Below, one piece after another: positions 1 through 12,018 of a stretch of 64,000 nt of DNA (position 1 is its first letter; every line of letters starts with the position of its first letter). The notes under the pieces were generated by a model that was not told the origin of the DNA, did no database searches, and saw nothing but the letters and a program-made list of their open reading frames with translations. The position numbers and the translations under genes were made by a program. The DNA is from Climacium dendroides. Its lineage: Eukaryota; Streptophyta; Bryopsida; Hypnales; Climaciaceae. The DNA is taken from the NCBI GenBank assembly GCA_950106755.1, contig OX467082.1, positions 10,602,001-10,666,000 of the forward strand, in the 5' to 3' direction.

Positions 1-1960
1 CTTCCAGCCAATGAGAGTATACAAGGTTCTTTTTTAAGAAATTTTAATGATTACACACAAGTTTGGACCACAAAAGCCGGGTTTGATGAGGGAATGACGG
101 GCAACTTATAGTTCAACCTGCAAACACAAGCTCTCGGGGTTTTGGGGCATCAATCCCACCACGCCCGATTTCAAACGACATACATGGTCCCGCTGGTCAT
201 TACTCTGACTTCACCGTGATACAAAAAATGTCTAATAAAGAATGCGACTAAATAACACTCAAGAGGGTCCCACCCAACAACGGGGGATAATCCTCTTGGC
301 GTTCATGTACATGTGAGTACATGAACTACACACAAGGGCAAACAACACCCACACAACACCCCCCACGAGTGCAATAAAACAAAGAAATGAAAATGAAAAA
401 AAAATAAAAACACGTAAGCTCCAAGCTCCAACTCCAAGCTCCAAGCTTCAAGCTCTAAGCACTTCAATAATCCTCCAAAAAGCAACAAGACAACTTGTAC
501 CACCTGTTAGAACCACATTTTCTCCTGACAGATGTACCAATTTTGTGAGTGCAATTCACTGTGAGACAAATCCCACCTCCAAAGTTGGGCCAAAGAGAGT
601 ATATGGAACCCTAACCTAAACGCCTCCAAGTAATGAACTCTTTCAATTTTTTGGTAGCATTTTCATGAATAGACCTTAAGTGGAAGAGGACCAGCCCCCC
701 TAAATCCCTGAAAAACAAGCCCTAAACTACCTCAATCTCTTAATCAAACCTCCTAATACTTTGGGCAACTTCTTAAGTCAAAATCACATCCAAATATGCC
801 CTTAAAGGCCTAAAATGGTCCAAATTGAGCCCTAATTAACAATTCCAGCACACCATGCTAGCACAAACATCTAATTTTCACTAAACCCTAAGAATTAGAC
901 TTGCATGCAAATTCAATCATCCTCAAGCATCTACTTTGACCATCACTGCATTCAAGATCTCTTTCCATAACCATATGCAATCAAAATTGCAATCTTACAA
1001 TGACAAGTGTGGAAAAGTTCATCAAAACCTCACAATTGGCCTCCTCCTAAGGCCAGCAAACACCCCTTCACCAAAACAGCTACCAACACCTCAATTCCAC
1101 TCCAAATTAGGTGAGAATAGTCTTGTTTGGAAAACTAACTTGATGGCGCATTTCCTCTCCAAAAATCAACTTCAGTGATATTGTCATGTTCTTGCAGTTG
1201 CTTGCCAAAGTTGCTACTCCCAATCGCAGTGGCAGTAGCCCTCCTTCTGCAAATTCAGTTGCCCCGACCTTGTCCTTACTTCAAATGGGACGAGTCATAG
1301 CTTCCCGGAAAGCTAACTTCAAGGTACTCCATCCCTCCAGAATTCAGCTCCATTCAAGCTTCCATGATGCCACAATTGCTCGTCAAAGTTGCGACTTCCA
1401 ATTGTACCGACAACACCTTCCTCAAACTTTTCTCATCTGACCTAAACAACCTCCATTTTTCACCCCTTTTGCCCCTCTCAAGGTGAAAGCCTACTCAACA
1501 AATTGTCAATCATCCTAGTCTAACTCCTTGCAATCCTTGTTCTACCATCTTTTGTTCACTTTTCACAACATTCTTCACACCAACTTCCCAAAACACAAGC
1601 ACATCCAAAACACACAAGAGAGAGAGCTTCCAATCCTAATTCAACTATTACCTTTGCTTACTAACTAACTAACTTACTAATCACCTACATCCATCCTTAA
1701 TTTACTGAAAATTGTCTTTTAATTATTCTTTTTGCCTAAATAGTACTCCTATCACTAGATTAGTGTTTTCCTAGTAGTTATAAGCTCACTAACATTTTTT
1801 GAGCTTTTTATGTTTATCATTTTTTAGTAATCTTCAATTTATATTTAGATCTTTATTTTCACCTTATTTTTATATTTTTTATCTTTTCTAATTTTTTCTT
1901 TGATAAGAGCTAAAAGCTTCCTAACTAGAGGTTGTAGTTAAATCTAGAATACTAACACTT
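1..1960. other. Intergenic, no gene recognised
   Basis: No reading frame here looks like a protein family, and the ORFs of up to 84 codons have no recognisable motifs. The stretch is AT-rich with pyrimidine-rich plus-strand runs. A short CTCCAAG-type microrepeat lies at 415-462. I see no RNA gene. Confidence 0.5.
415..462. repeat. Short imperfect CTCCAAG tandem repeat
   Basis: Six or so imperfect copies of a 6-7 bp unit (CTCCAAG, CTCCAAC, CTTCAAG) run head to tail. This is directly visible. It is probably simple slippage. Confidence 0.7.
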
Positions 1961-1973
1961 TTAAATTTAAAAC

Positions 1974-2450
1974 TCATATGTAGTTTTTATATTTTCCCAT
2001 TATCTTAAAGGTGAACCAATATGGTGGTTCACACCCTCCTTCGGGATACCTCATAACCCCCCTTGCAATTATTCCATTCGCTGGTGTCAGTATTTTGATA
2101 TCAGATGGCATGCTCTTCAAGGTAGACCAATCCACCCACTTATTCAATTTCACCTCTACATGTATACCTCGTGCAATGAAAAAGTGGACTTCTTTCTTTT
2201 TTACAGTGGGCCTGTCATACAACACCTGATATACTTCGATGCATCGTTGTTTGAAGGCCTCATCGATGCAGTATTTCAAGTTGGCTTTATGAAACCGGCG
2301 GTGGTAGTTGTGCCGCTCTTCCGAGAAGGCCTTGTCAATGTGGTACCATTCGATGTAATTGGTGCAAGTCTCAAAACTCCACGGGTCAAGCACTTCATTC
2401 CAACCCCTACATGCAAGTTTGTTGGGGTTTCAAAGTACGTGTAATCTCTT
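1974..2450 (-). pseudogene. Unknown protein relic, about 140 codons
   Basis: One minus-strand frame is open from about 2447 (just after an in-frame TGA) to 1974. It reads like real protein: it is rich in W, Y and charged residues, with strings such as GWNEVLDPWSFET near its start, then FFIARGIHVEVKLNKWVDW, then RYPEGGCEPPYWFTF near its end. There is no in-frame ATG near the start, so it is a fragment or an internal exon. I do not recognise the family. Its setting in TE-rich DNA suggests a transposon-encoded ORF, but that is inference. Confidence 0.4.
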
Positions 2451-2559
2451 TTGATGTTTGTTTCCCGGCCTTTATTGGGTCCGGTCTCTTTCCTTTTTGT
2501 TAGATCTCGGTGGTGTCGCCATCGTCAAAAAATCGGGCAAAAATGCAATGTGTAAATAT

Positions 2560-2715
2560 GAACGACCCTGCACGACGCCAACGACCAGTTCAGTGAAGAG
2601 GTGGAAGATCTAGAATATGCAGGGCGGGGACGGCCTTATATGGAGTTGGAGTGCCTATGTTGGGGCGCGGACGAGATGAACTAGGGCGGGGACGTATTCA
2701 AGCTAGGGTGGGATG
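2560..2715 (-). repeat. GC-rich CGTCC-CGCCC repeat, locus 1
   Basis: Read on the minus strand, this stretch repeats CGTCCCCGCCCT / CGTCCGCGCCCC at roughly 20-bp spacing. It is the same motif family as the arrays at 10905-10985 and 17241-17460. It stands out as GC-rich against AT-rich surroundings. It probably belongs to a TE family present three times in the window. Confidence 0.5.
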
Positions 2716-5700
2716 CTAACCTGTTGCACTAGTAGAAAAACAATGACCACGTCGACAAAAAATTAACAAAAAAATGTTGAGGGCATTTGTATCCGTGGTC
2801 ACGTTGTCTTGGACAATACATAACAAAAAACTGTTGACTGTTTGTGTTTGTTGATATGGCACTTTGGTCATGTGCATACTTGCATGAGACGGTTTGAATG
2901 GTACAATTTTCTTTTCATAGATTGTGGTCAATTTCCAAAGTTATCACATGAAATTCACAATATTTTCATACCATATACAACTTTGAAATTAAATTGTAAA
3001 TAGGTCCTAATGCAGAGAACATCATATATTGAATACCAAAATTTATTTCATTGTATTTGCAACAATATTGGTTAGAATAGATTTCTAAAAGAAGATTAAA
3101 GACAATTTTTTTGTAGTACATCACAAATGTTATAATCCCCCTCTACTCTTTTCCATTGAATCAAAATTATTCCTAATGTCTTTTAGAACTATGCTTGGGA
3201 TATTTATAACTGGCACTGATTTCTACACTTCAAAATTGCAATGATACATATGTATTCTTCACCAATACTTTGGGAATTGGGACTACTAGACCAATGAGAA
3301 CCTACAAGAATACCACATGCAATATTAGTCCCCAATAGCTTTGAAGTAGTTGAAGTTCAATGTGGCCCACATTTCCCATAAAAACATTTTCAATTACATG
3401 TGCACAATTTCAAAATCAATTGGAGGATTCAAGAAAAAAAATACCTACTAAATTAAATCCCATCTATGTCACAATGTAATCCATTGTTTTTTTCTTATAC
3501 GTTAATCTTCAAAGTTTAAAAATCAACAATCCCCCCTCTGTTTTATGAAGCACCTATCCTTGCTCCAGCATACTGAAAGAAATGAATACCTACCACCACA
3601 CAACTTATTTCCACATCATGAGCATTTGAAGCATTTTGTTCACAAAATATTTGGCATGACTCCAATGTGATCTTCACTTTATCCACTGCAAATCATGTAA
3701 CTAAGTATTAGTCAACCACAAGTGCATAGCACATGCTATAGGATCACTTTATAATATTATCCAAAATGACAATATTTTGTCATTGCTCGCATTCCATCTC
3801 TTTAGTTTCAATTACCACTTCTTCTTATGATTTGTTTCTTTTTCACTTGTTTAATTCACATACTGAGTGCCTCCAACTCCTCACTGCAATCTCGACATCT
3901 CGTTTTTATACTATCCACAATTTCAACCCTAGATTCCTACATACAACTTCTACTTACCTCCATAGAACACAATACGTTGAAGAAACTTCACTTCCATATG
4001 ATTTAAAACTCACAACCATTTCAAGTTAGTCCATTCTTCGAGACCTATTTCTGCACATTGAACATAATTAGGCTTAATTTATTAATACTAACAATGGAGT
4101 CCCTAAAATTCATTGCATAAATTATAGACATTCGCCAAGAATTATAATAAAGTACATTGGTAATTATTTGATACTTACCTCATTTCTGCAGCTTTTCAGA
4201 ATGATTCTATTGTCTTATGGTAGCTCCAAAGAAGCCAATGCTATCAATACATATGTCCACCACAATTGCTTGGAACACAAATTTTTGGTACTTTTTCATC
4301 CTACTACTACCTTCTTCATAAAGTCAGTCACCAATATCCTAAACATCAGTAAAGGCATGTACAATGACCATTTTTTAAACCAATACACACTAATTATGAG
4401 TACACTATCACAATTTTGATAATATTAGCATTAAAAAGAAATAGTCACCAATCCTTGCACACCTCTCAGCCTAACCTTAGGTAGTTTTTGTTTTTATATA
4501 TTTGAATAGAATGCATGATAATGATTTCAATAAGTCTTTAAAATAATTATTTTAATTATTTTATAAAAATAGCTTTTTCATCTGCTTCAAAATTAATTAA
4601 AAAAGTTCAAACTCCATATTAACTAACATTTTGATCCATTTCCTATTGACTTCTCTAGATAAAAATAGCACTTACATTATATCAAAGGAATTAAAAGAGT
4701 ACCAAGTTGACCACATCTTCATATGTTTTGTTCCATGTGTCATCGTTGCATTTGTCTTCCACCAAAATGAACACTACTTCTTGTCTCCCTGACATCCAAA
4801 CAAAATAAACAACAAATTCACATCACCTACCTCTAGTTAGCCCAAAGTTAAAAAGCTCTAGAATATTACATTGCCTTCACAAAACAAAAGTCAAATTCTA
4901 TAAAATCAAGTGTTTGACAACTATTAATAGAATGGCAACAATCCCATTCTTCCATATTGGACAGGCAAAAGGAAATTCAACAATACACATGCAACATATG
5001 TAGGGTGAAACCTTTACAGATAGCATTATTAGCATACAATGTAGACATACTACATTGAAGACTAGATCTTATATTTACTTTTAATCAATGTCTATGTCCA
5101 TCATGTCTGTAAGCTATCAATGCCCATACAATTACAATATAGCAATATACCATAAGCAATTGAAAGTTGCGCTTGCACAAAGGTATAATTCCAGAGATGC
5201 TTACCAAAATTGTTTCATTGACAATTTGATCTTTTTGTCAAACCATTAATGCTCAATGCATATCAGAAGTACCTCTACAAAACACTCTCTATATAATTTT
5301 ATATGACAACAAGGACAAATCATTAAAACTTGGTCAATTCTTATGTATTTACACTTGTGCACTCCATTGACTTTCAACAAATCTCATTCTATGACATTAG
5401 AATCACACAAGTTTGCTTTCTGTACAACTTCAAATGCGGGTACATGTTTTTCTGTTAAAAAAGAAATTATTTAATATCTCTAGCCCTCTACAACAATACC
5501 ATAAGAAATATAAGACATAGTTTTCCATTATTTGGAAGTCCCTTCTACCTTCTCAAGTACTTCTAAAATTCAAAACACCATCCTCCAATGCATTGTAGAT
5601 TACATTTGTCTACGCTACATTTTCCAACTGTTAGACAATTAAACACTATACATTGTCTTTAGGATTTGCCTGAATGTTATTCATCCAGGCGGCTAATTAG

Positions 5701-5930
5701 GGTTTAACTTAGCCTGTATTTAATCAAGGTTGATCCTTGTTTTCAGGCATCTAGCTAGACGAGCAGAAGCTCATAGTTTGGACTATAGCAGTGGTACTTA
5801 TTTTCTACACCAACTGCTTTGTCATCCTCCATTGCTAACAAGCATTAGCCTCAATACCTATGGATACTAAAACATATGTACATTTTTGTTAATGCTCCTT
5901 CTATGCCATTTTCATTAATTCATTGTATGC
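2716..5930. other. Intergenic, no gene recognised
   Basis: This is AT-rich DNA with only short ORFs (up to 87 codons) that show no protein-like motifs. The only structure seen is a TE fragment at 4497-4573 that matches part of the element at 61748-63358. Confidence 0.5.
4497..4573 (+). repeat. Fragment of the TE family at 62.7 kb
   Basis: About 75 bp match 62667-62748 almost base for base: an ATATTTGAATAGAATGCATG start, then ATAATGATTTC, then a run of AATTATTTTAATTATTTT. This shows that the long-TIR element family of copy B's flank has a relic at the other end of the window. Confidence 0.65.
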
Positions 5931-5939
5931 TTAGTATGA

Positions 5940-7340
5940 ATTAAAAATAATTAGGTCAAGGCGTCCAAAATTTTATACCCCCAAAATCCCAAGGTCGTGC
6001 AATGTCCGGCTGATACCCGTGCAACAACCTTAGACCCACACCCGTGGTCTCCAAGACCTGGTCAATACCCGCGCCCGATACACGGGTAACTTCCTCTCGA
6101 CCCGACCGACTGACTCGCAGACCGGCCGACTATCCCGACCCGTCTCCGACAGCTTTGATGTCGAAGCTCCTCTCCTCTGCGCTCGTCGCCGCGGCTGCTT
6201 TCGCAGGCCTCAAAATGTCCCTTCAATTTACCCCATTCTTATCAGATTATGCAATTTCTTGCACAATTCATGAGCGCAAGACTTCTGATTGTAACTGGAT
6301 TTCAAATTGTTGTTTCCTCTTTAAGATTTTCCACACCGAAATCCAAATCCCTAATTCGGTTTACAGTTTGATCAAGCTCCAATTTCCAATCACAGTATTA
6401 CAATTTCTACTTCACACTCAGTGAATTGTTCAAGCAATTCACAAACACAATGCACGCACAACGAATCTTCAATGCCGACCTTCAAGCAATCCACCTCTCT
6501 AATCGGAGATTTCACCAGATCCGCTCCAATTCTCCTTCCTTGCACTGCTTGATTCTCCTCATCGGAGACTGTCCCTTGGCCGGCACTTATATCAGGCTGG
6601 CCTCGACAACCACGTCAACACCTAATCTTCCCGATTAGAACACAAACTCACTGTAATTCACCTTAAAAATTGTTGCACCGCACTACAGCCTTCTCCTCCA
6701 CGAACTGATCAATTTGATCGCAGTCTCGGACAATCTCGTCCCACGCCAATCCAACTCCGAATTCACAATCTCCTCTCTCTTGCTCAATGGCTTGAAACAA
6801 ACCCACAGAATTCCATCAATGCGTACAAGTTTGATTCCCAGCCTAAATCACAAAACGAATGCAATCATATACAACAGACAAACCAAACGCACAGCACTCA
6901 ATTTGCACAATTTCGATTTTTATTGCAAAGACACAATTTCACGCACAAAGATTACAGCACTCAATCTATACTTGTTTCTGCACTGATGTTCTGAATTGAG
7001 TGAGAAATGGAAAAGAGAAATCAATTAAAGGCAAGAGAGGGGGGTGATCGGAAGTGTGCAAGCCAGCGACTGCAACGTTTCTGCATCGAAGCTCCTCAAA
7101 TCCTCTTTTTTTTTTCTTTATCTTTTGTTTTCTTTATCTTTATCTTTTACCTTTTGCTTTAATCTTTACTTTTCCCCTCTCTTACGATTATACTAACTAT
7201 AAACTAAAATGTCTTTGAACTTTTCCTAAACTTTTAATAAAAATAGAATATTTTTTATACTAAATACTAGATATAGAATAAAATAATGTATATAAAGTCT
7301 TTAAAAATTGAAAAAGTACTACAAAAGTCTAAAGTACTAG
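5940..7340. other. GC-rich island and possible gene fragment
   Basis: Bases 6000-6220 are clearly richer in G+C and CpG than the surroundings. On the plus strand an ATG at 6159 opens a short alanine-rich hydrophobic start (MSKLLSSALVAAAAFAG), like the beginning of an organelle- or membrane-targeted protein, but no body follows. On the minus strand 6660-6800 could code about 45 protein-like residues. This may be a promoter plus first exon or a captured gene piece. Nothing can be named. Confidence 0.25.
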
Positions 7341-7350
7341 ACTACAAGAA

Positions 7351-8649
7351 TATGTGGCAATCAACGAAGAAGGATACCACAAACTAACGAGGGGCCTGCG
7401 AAGGGAGCTGGAGTCAAAGTTTGAAGCATTTAAAAAATTCAACAATTTCTCATAATATTGGTTGCACCAAGAGTAGTTGGATAAACAGGTAGTTGCCTTC
7501 ACAAACAATATAGTGTTAAACTAGTATTATCACATGGGTAAGAAAGAGGATGGTAGCGACTAGGACATGGAGAAGAAAGAGGTGGTTTCGAAATTGAGCA
7601 TCATTCAAAAGTTTGCTCAACAATATTCTTCTTCGCGTAAGAAAAAGCAAGCATCGTAGAGAGTGACAATTGAAGACACAATAACGGCTCATTGTGTGAG
7701 TGGAACATTCAAGTGGCTTGAAAGTTCCGTGAAAGTCATCTCCATGCCGGAACAGAGTGCGATTGGATCGTATGGGACCGTGAGGAAGGTGATGCTTACG
7801 AAACTTGAGAGCATTTCTAGTTGGATATTTTTTATTGGGAAGAGCGTGAAGACTACAAATGAAAAGGAGAAGCGTCAAGCAATCATTAATGAGGCGGGAG
7901 GGTGTCCAGTGAAGCATCCTGGCATCATTCGAATTGCATACCTCCACCCTAAAACGATGGAAGGCTACACGCTATGGTGGAATGAAGGATCTCTAATTTC
8001 TTTCTTGTCCAAATACAATTCCAAAGTGAGCAAATTAGTGGATGTGGATGAAATTGAGCGTGAACAAAGTACAGGGTTGACAAAAGAGGAACTTGCATGG
8101 GTTGCAACTTATCGAAAAAACCGAGTGAACTTGGCATTCTCATTACTTGTCATTGTGGGGAAATGCCACGATGCGCAGTACATGCACAATAACATATCTC
8201 CATTCAATGTTTTGCTCCATTTTAATGACTGGAAAGAAAATAGGGTGTACATAGGGATATGTGATTGGGGACTTTCTAGTTGAGTTGTAGAGAAAGAGCC
8301 ATCAAGGTATGGCTATCCCAACATGGAGATCCTTGCGAAGGAGAAGAAAATGCAAAGATTTGTGGCCCTAGAATTGTTTCATGTATACGGAGAGCAGGGT
8401 TCAGCAAACTCAATTGAGGCCATGCAAAAAAAACATTTGCACTCTATGGCTGCTGATGCATATGCGGCGGGACGGATAGCTACTGCAATTTGAAATGAAG
8501 AGTGGGACTCCAAATACTTTACAACGAAGAATCCAGAGCAATATCAAAATCTCATGATCAAATTGGGAAGCCTCGTAAAAGAAGATGTGAGTGAAAGGGC
8601 GTCAATGCCAAATGTTCTAGATACATTGAAGAAGGCCCCCCACAGTTGA
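7351..8649 (+). pseudogene. Protein-kinase-like pseudogene
   Basis: One frame carries kinase subdomains in order: glycine loop GSYGTVRKVML; a possible beta-3 lysine in FFIGKSV; a helix C glutamate in IINEAG; a hinge-like GYTLWWNEGSLISFL; catalytic loop MHNNISPFNVLLHF; CDWGLSS in place of DFG; VALELF in place of APE; an AADAYAAGRIA helix F; and ERASMPNVLDTL in subdomain XI. It ends with TGA at 8647-8649. In-frame stops at 7561 and 7657 (TAG) and at 8281 and 8491 (TGA) break it, and protein-like sequence in the same frame continues upstream to about 7351 with further stops. The catalytic Asp of H-x-D is Asn. The atypical motifs (DWG, NNIS) and TE setting suggest a TE-borne or long-dead kinase-like gene. 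It is not functional as it stands. Confidence 0.75.
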
Positions 8650-9029
8650 ATTATGCCAGATTGTAGTTATCGTACATAGTATTTTGTTTTCATGACTTTT
8701 TATAGTTTAGCATATAGTTCAGGCGTAGAAGGTAAATCATCCTCATAGGAGACCATGTGTACCTACTTGGCAATTGCCAAACACCTCAAATATATATAAA
8801 ATTGGATGTATATCATACTTAAAATCCCATAATATATGGGATGACTAATATATTAGTCATCCCATATATTATGGGATTGTTCTTTCCCATATCATACTTA
8901 AAATCCCATTTAATTGTTCTTTCATCATGGCAATTTAAGACTTCTATGAATTGATGATAAAACTTAAATAAAAACTATAAATGCAGTAGTTTGGTATAAA
9001 AATACGTACACTTTATTTTTTCACTATGC
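8650..9029. other. Short spacer holding a perfect palindrome
   Basis: There is no gene. The spacer follows the kinase relic and holds the palindrome at 8823-8878 and its flanking 20-bp direct repeats. Confidence 0.6.
8823..8878. repeat. Perfect 56-bp palindrome
   Basis: Two 28-base arms are exact reverse complements with no spacer, starting AATCCCATAATATATGGGAT. The arms themselves contain the smaller palindrome CCCATAATATATGGG. A 20-bp direct repeat (TATCATACTTAAAATCCCAT) begins at 8811 and again at 8890, so the palindrome sits within a small duplication of about 79 bp. It could form a cruciform or hairpin, and its origin may be a fold-back insertion. Confidence 0.95.
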
Positions 9030-10880
9030 CTATGTTTTAGGAGTTAATGAAGCCCAAAAAAAGGGAAAATGAATGATTCAACAAAAAAATGAATAACATT
9101 GAAGTAGAATGGAAGAATTTTAGGAATGAAGAAAAAACAAAAAAAGGAAAGGGAAATATGGAAAATAAAAATAAAAATGATAGCTTTGAGTTGGGATGGA
9201 AGAACTTTAGGAAATAAGCAAAAATAAAATAGGGAAGGGAATGATTCAACAAGTAAAGAAAAACTATGAGTTGGAATAAAATAGTTTTGCTAAATAATGA
9301 AGCAAAACAAAATAGAAAAGGGAATGATTCAACAAAAAAAGAACTATAACTTTTTATGCGAGAGTTTTAGGAATGAAGCAAAAAAAAATAGGGAAAGGAA
9401 TGATGGAACAAAAAATGTACATTTGGCTTTGAGTTGGGATGGAAGAGTTTTAGAAAGGAAGCCCTCCAAAAGGAAAAGGAATGATGGAATTCAAAAAAGA
9501 ATGGCTTTGAATTGGGATGGGAAAGTCTTGCTAATTAATGAAGCAAAATAAAATAGAAAAAAGAATGATTCAACAAAAAAGAAAAGAATAACTATGAGTT
9601 GGGATGGGAGAGTTTTAAGAATGAAGCAAAAAAAATAAGAGAGAGAATGATTCAACCCTAAAAGACTGGCATAGAGTTGGGATGGGAAGAGCTTTGCAAA
9701 TTAATGGAAAAAAACAGGAAAGGAAATGATAGAACAAATTAAAAATGGCATTGAATTAGAATGGCAGAGTTTTAGGACTGAAGCTTAAAAAAATAGGAAA
9801 GGGAATGATTCACCAAAAAAAATGACAATGAATTGGAATAAAAGAGTTTTAGGATTGAAGGAAAAAAATAGAAGAATTTTGTTAATTAATGAAGCGAGAA
9901 AAATAGAAAAGGGAATGATTTTAGAAAAAAACAAATGGCATTGAGTTGGGATGGGAGAGTTTTGCTTATGTTGCAAAAGAAATTGGAAAAGAAATGATAG
10001 AATAATATATTAAAGTGGTTTGGGTGCTAGAGTGAAATGATCTAACACTAAAAAAAATTGGGAATGTTGGAGTGACTTGGGATATGGAAATGGTTTGGGT
10101 ATTAGAGTGATGTGATCTAACATTAAAAAAAATTGTCATGGTTTGGGTGTTAAAGTGATATGAATGATAAACAAAAACAAGGAAGGAAATAAAATGTCAT
10201 TGGATTTTTAAAACCATTTAAGCTTAATGTTAAAAAATATTGCTAATAAAAGCAAAACAAAATGTGAGAGAGAGAAGTCCACAAAAAATAGGGTGTTAAA
10301 GTGATTTCATCTAACACCCAAAAAAAATTACTATTGAGTTGGGATAGAGTTGGGATACTACAAAAAAAATGGAATTGAGTCGGGATGAAAGAGTTTTGCT
10401 AATAAAGCAAAAAATGAAAGAGAAGGGAATGATCACAAAAAATAAATGGCCTTGGGTTGGAATGGAATAATTTTGCTAATCACGCGAAATAAAATAGGAA
10501 AAAGGAGTCATTCCACCCTACACAAATGGCATTGAATTAAAATAGAAGAGTTTTGGACTTTTGGTAATAATGCCAAAAAAATAGGAAAGGGAATAATTCC
10601 GCCCAAAAAAAAATGGCATTGACTCGGAATGGAAGTGTGCTTTGAAAATCAATACCCAAAAGGGGAGATGGAGTGATTCAAGCTTTTGAAAAGCATACCA
10701 ATTTATTTTAGGGTGGCCAATTATTTTTAAGGAGTGATATGATCTAACATTAAAAGAAATATGGAATGGTAGAGTGATTTGGAATATGGAAATGGTTTGG
10801 GTGTTAGAGTGATATGATCTAACACCCAAAAAATATATAGAATGGTGGAGTGAATTGGAATATGGAATATGAAATGGAAA
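9030..10880. repeat. Degenerate tandem array, about 80-bp unit
   Basis: About 1.85 kb is built from diverged copies of a unit that reads roughly GAATGATTCAAC, A-run, TGGCATTGAGTTGGGATGG, AGAGTTTTAGG, AATGAAGC, A-run, TAGGAAAGG. Around 20 copies can be followed. From about 10.0 kb a second phrase appears (TTTGGGTGTTAGAGTGATATG, ATCTAACACCCAAAA). The plus strand is strongly purine-rich. No copy has a conserved reading frame, so I read it as an old minisatellite or satellite. Confidence 0.8.
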
Positions 10881-10904
10881 TATATAAAAGCATATTAATT
10901 TATT

Positions 10905-10985
10905 TTAAGGTAGTCCACACCCCTGCCTAAATCCCATCCATGCCCTAACGATAGCGTCCACACCCTATATGTTCCGGAATCCACA
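10905..10985 (+). repeat. GC-rich CGTCC-CACCC repeat, locus 2
   Basis: This is a short run of the same motif family as 17241-17460 (GTCCACACCC, CCATGCCCTAACGATAGC, GTCCACACCC). It ends just before the gag relic. The stretch after it (11040-11100, ending TATGACAACC) resembles 17515-17580, which also follows a GC array. The array is probably part of the retroelement's 5' region. Confidence 0.5.
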
Positions 10986-11101
10986 TGGCAACCACATGGC
11001 CTATTTTTCCGTTATCAAAAAGTCAACTATATGTTGACTTTATCGGAAGGGCGAGACCTCTAACGGACGGGCAAACCGGACGTCTGTCCACTATGACAAC
11101 C

Positions 11102-11944
11102 ATGCCTACCTATCTCCCAAAATTTTCGAAATTGGCCCACGAAGATTCCTCGGAACACATTGAGTGATATATTGAGACCCTTGTAACTAATGTAATCCCC
11201 AAGGAAACCTATAGATTGGTATGATTTTCCACCACACTTGAAGAGCAAGCATATGAGTGGTACCGAGCGCATGCTCCAAATACTTTTGTCACATGGCCAC
11301 AATTACAAACTACCTTTTTAAGGCAATTTTGGCCCAAGACCGGGCAACAAAGTGCCTTGGTAGCTCTCATGGGAATGCGCTAAGGTCCCACCAAGGAAAT
11401 CTCAGAGTACATTCGCCATTTTAACACGGTAATCACCCGGTTTGTAGGAAACCACCTCACCGATGAAACCATTAGGTTTTACTTCATCCAAAGATTCAAC
11501 CAACAAACCATAATGTGGGAGATCTTGAACACAAGTCCTCGAATGCTAAATGAGGCCCAAGTAGCAGCCCGGCACATGGAACAGATAGAAAAGAAAAATG
11601 CTAGGATGTGGAATCGGACTATAGCACCGGTCCCGGCATTTATCCTTGCACATTATGTGCCATCTACATTAGTATCACCTTTTCATGGGCATCCATACCC
11701 TCTCATTCTAAGCCACCCAACACCTTTAGATTCTAGACCATCGGCCCCCCCACTTCCATAGCAACCACCATTGGAATCCTCTCGGTTTGCGAAATTGGAG
11801 GCCAAGTTTTAAAAGGTCAATGATGATCTTAAAGAAGACATCATGAGGTCTATTAAGGGCCTTGGAGATCAAATTGCCATGGCCATTGGTGCAAAATCAA
11901 CCCATGCGCCACCTCCTCCAAATGAGATCCGAGGATATGTATGA
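11102..11944 (+). pseudogene. Ty3-type retrotransposon gag relic
   Basis: A single frame from ATG 11102 to TGA 11942 encodes a Retrotrans_gag-like domain: an EEQAYEWYRAHAPN helix, TFVTWPQLQTTFLRQFWP, then an ISEYIRHFNTVITRFVG segment, followed by a proline-rich linker and a charged helical tail. Five in-frame stops interrupt it: TGA 11165, TGA 11222, TAA 11381, TAG 11759 and TAA 11810. Several of these are one C-to-T change from a likely Gln or Arg codon (MR-stop-GP would read MRQGP). No zinc knuckle, protease or RT follows, because the frame runs into a different element near 11945. It is an old fragment. Confidence 0.8.
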
Positions 11945-12018
11945 AGGAAAATCAATTCCGAGTGGTCCATTGAGAGCAACTCCAATCGTAAGTTTAAGCC
12001 AATCTATTAAGAATGAAG

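Noticed and set aside
6044..6424. 126-codon ORF in the GC-rich island
   Set aside because: Only the short MSKLLSSALVAAAAFAG part looks protein-like. The rest is low-confidence AT-rich translation with no domain, so it is reported only as a possible fragment.
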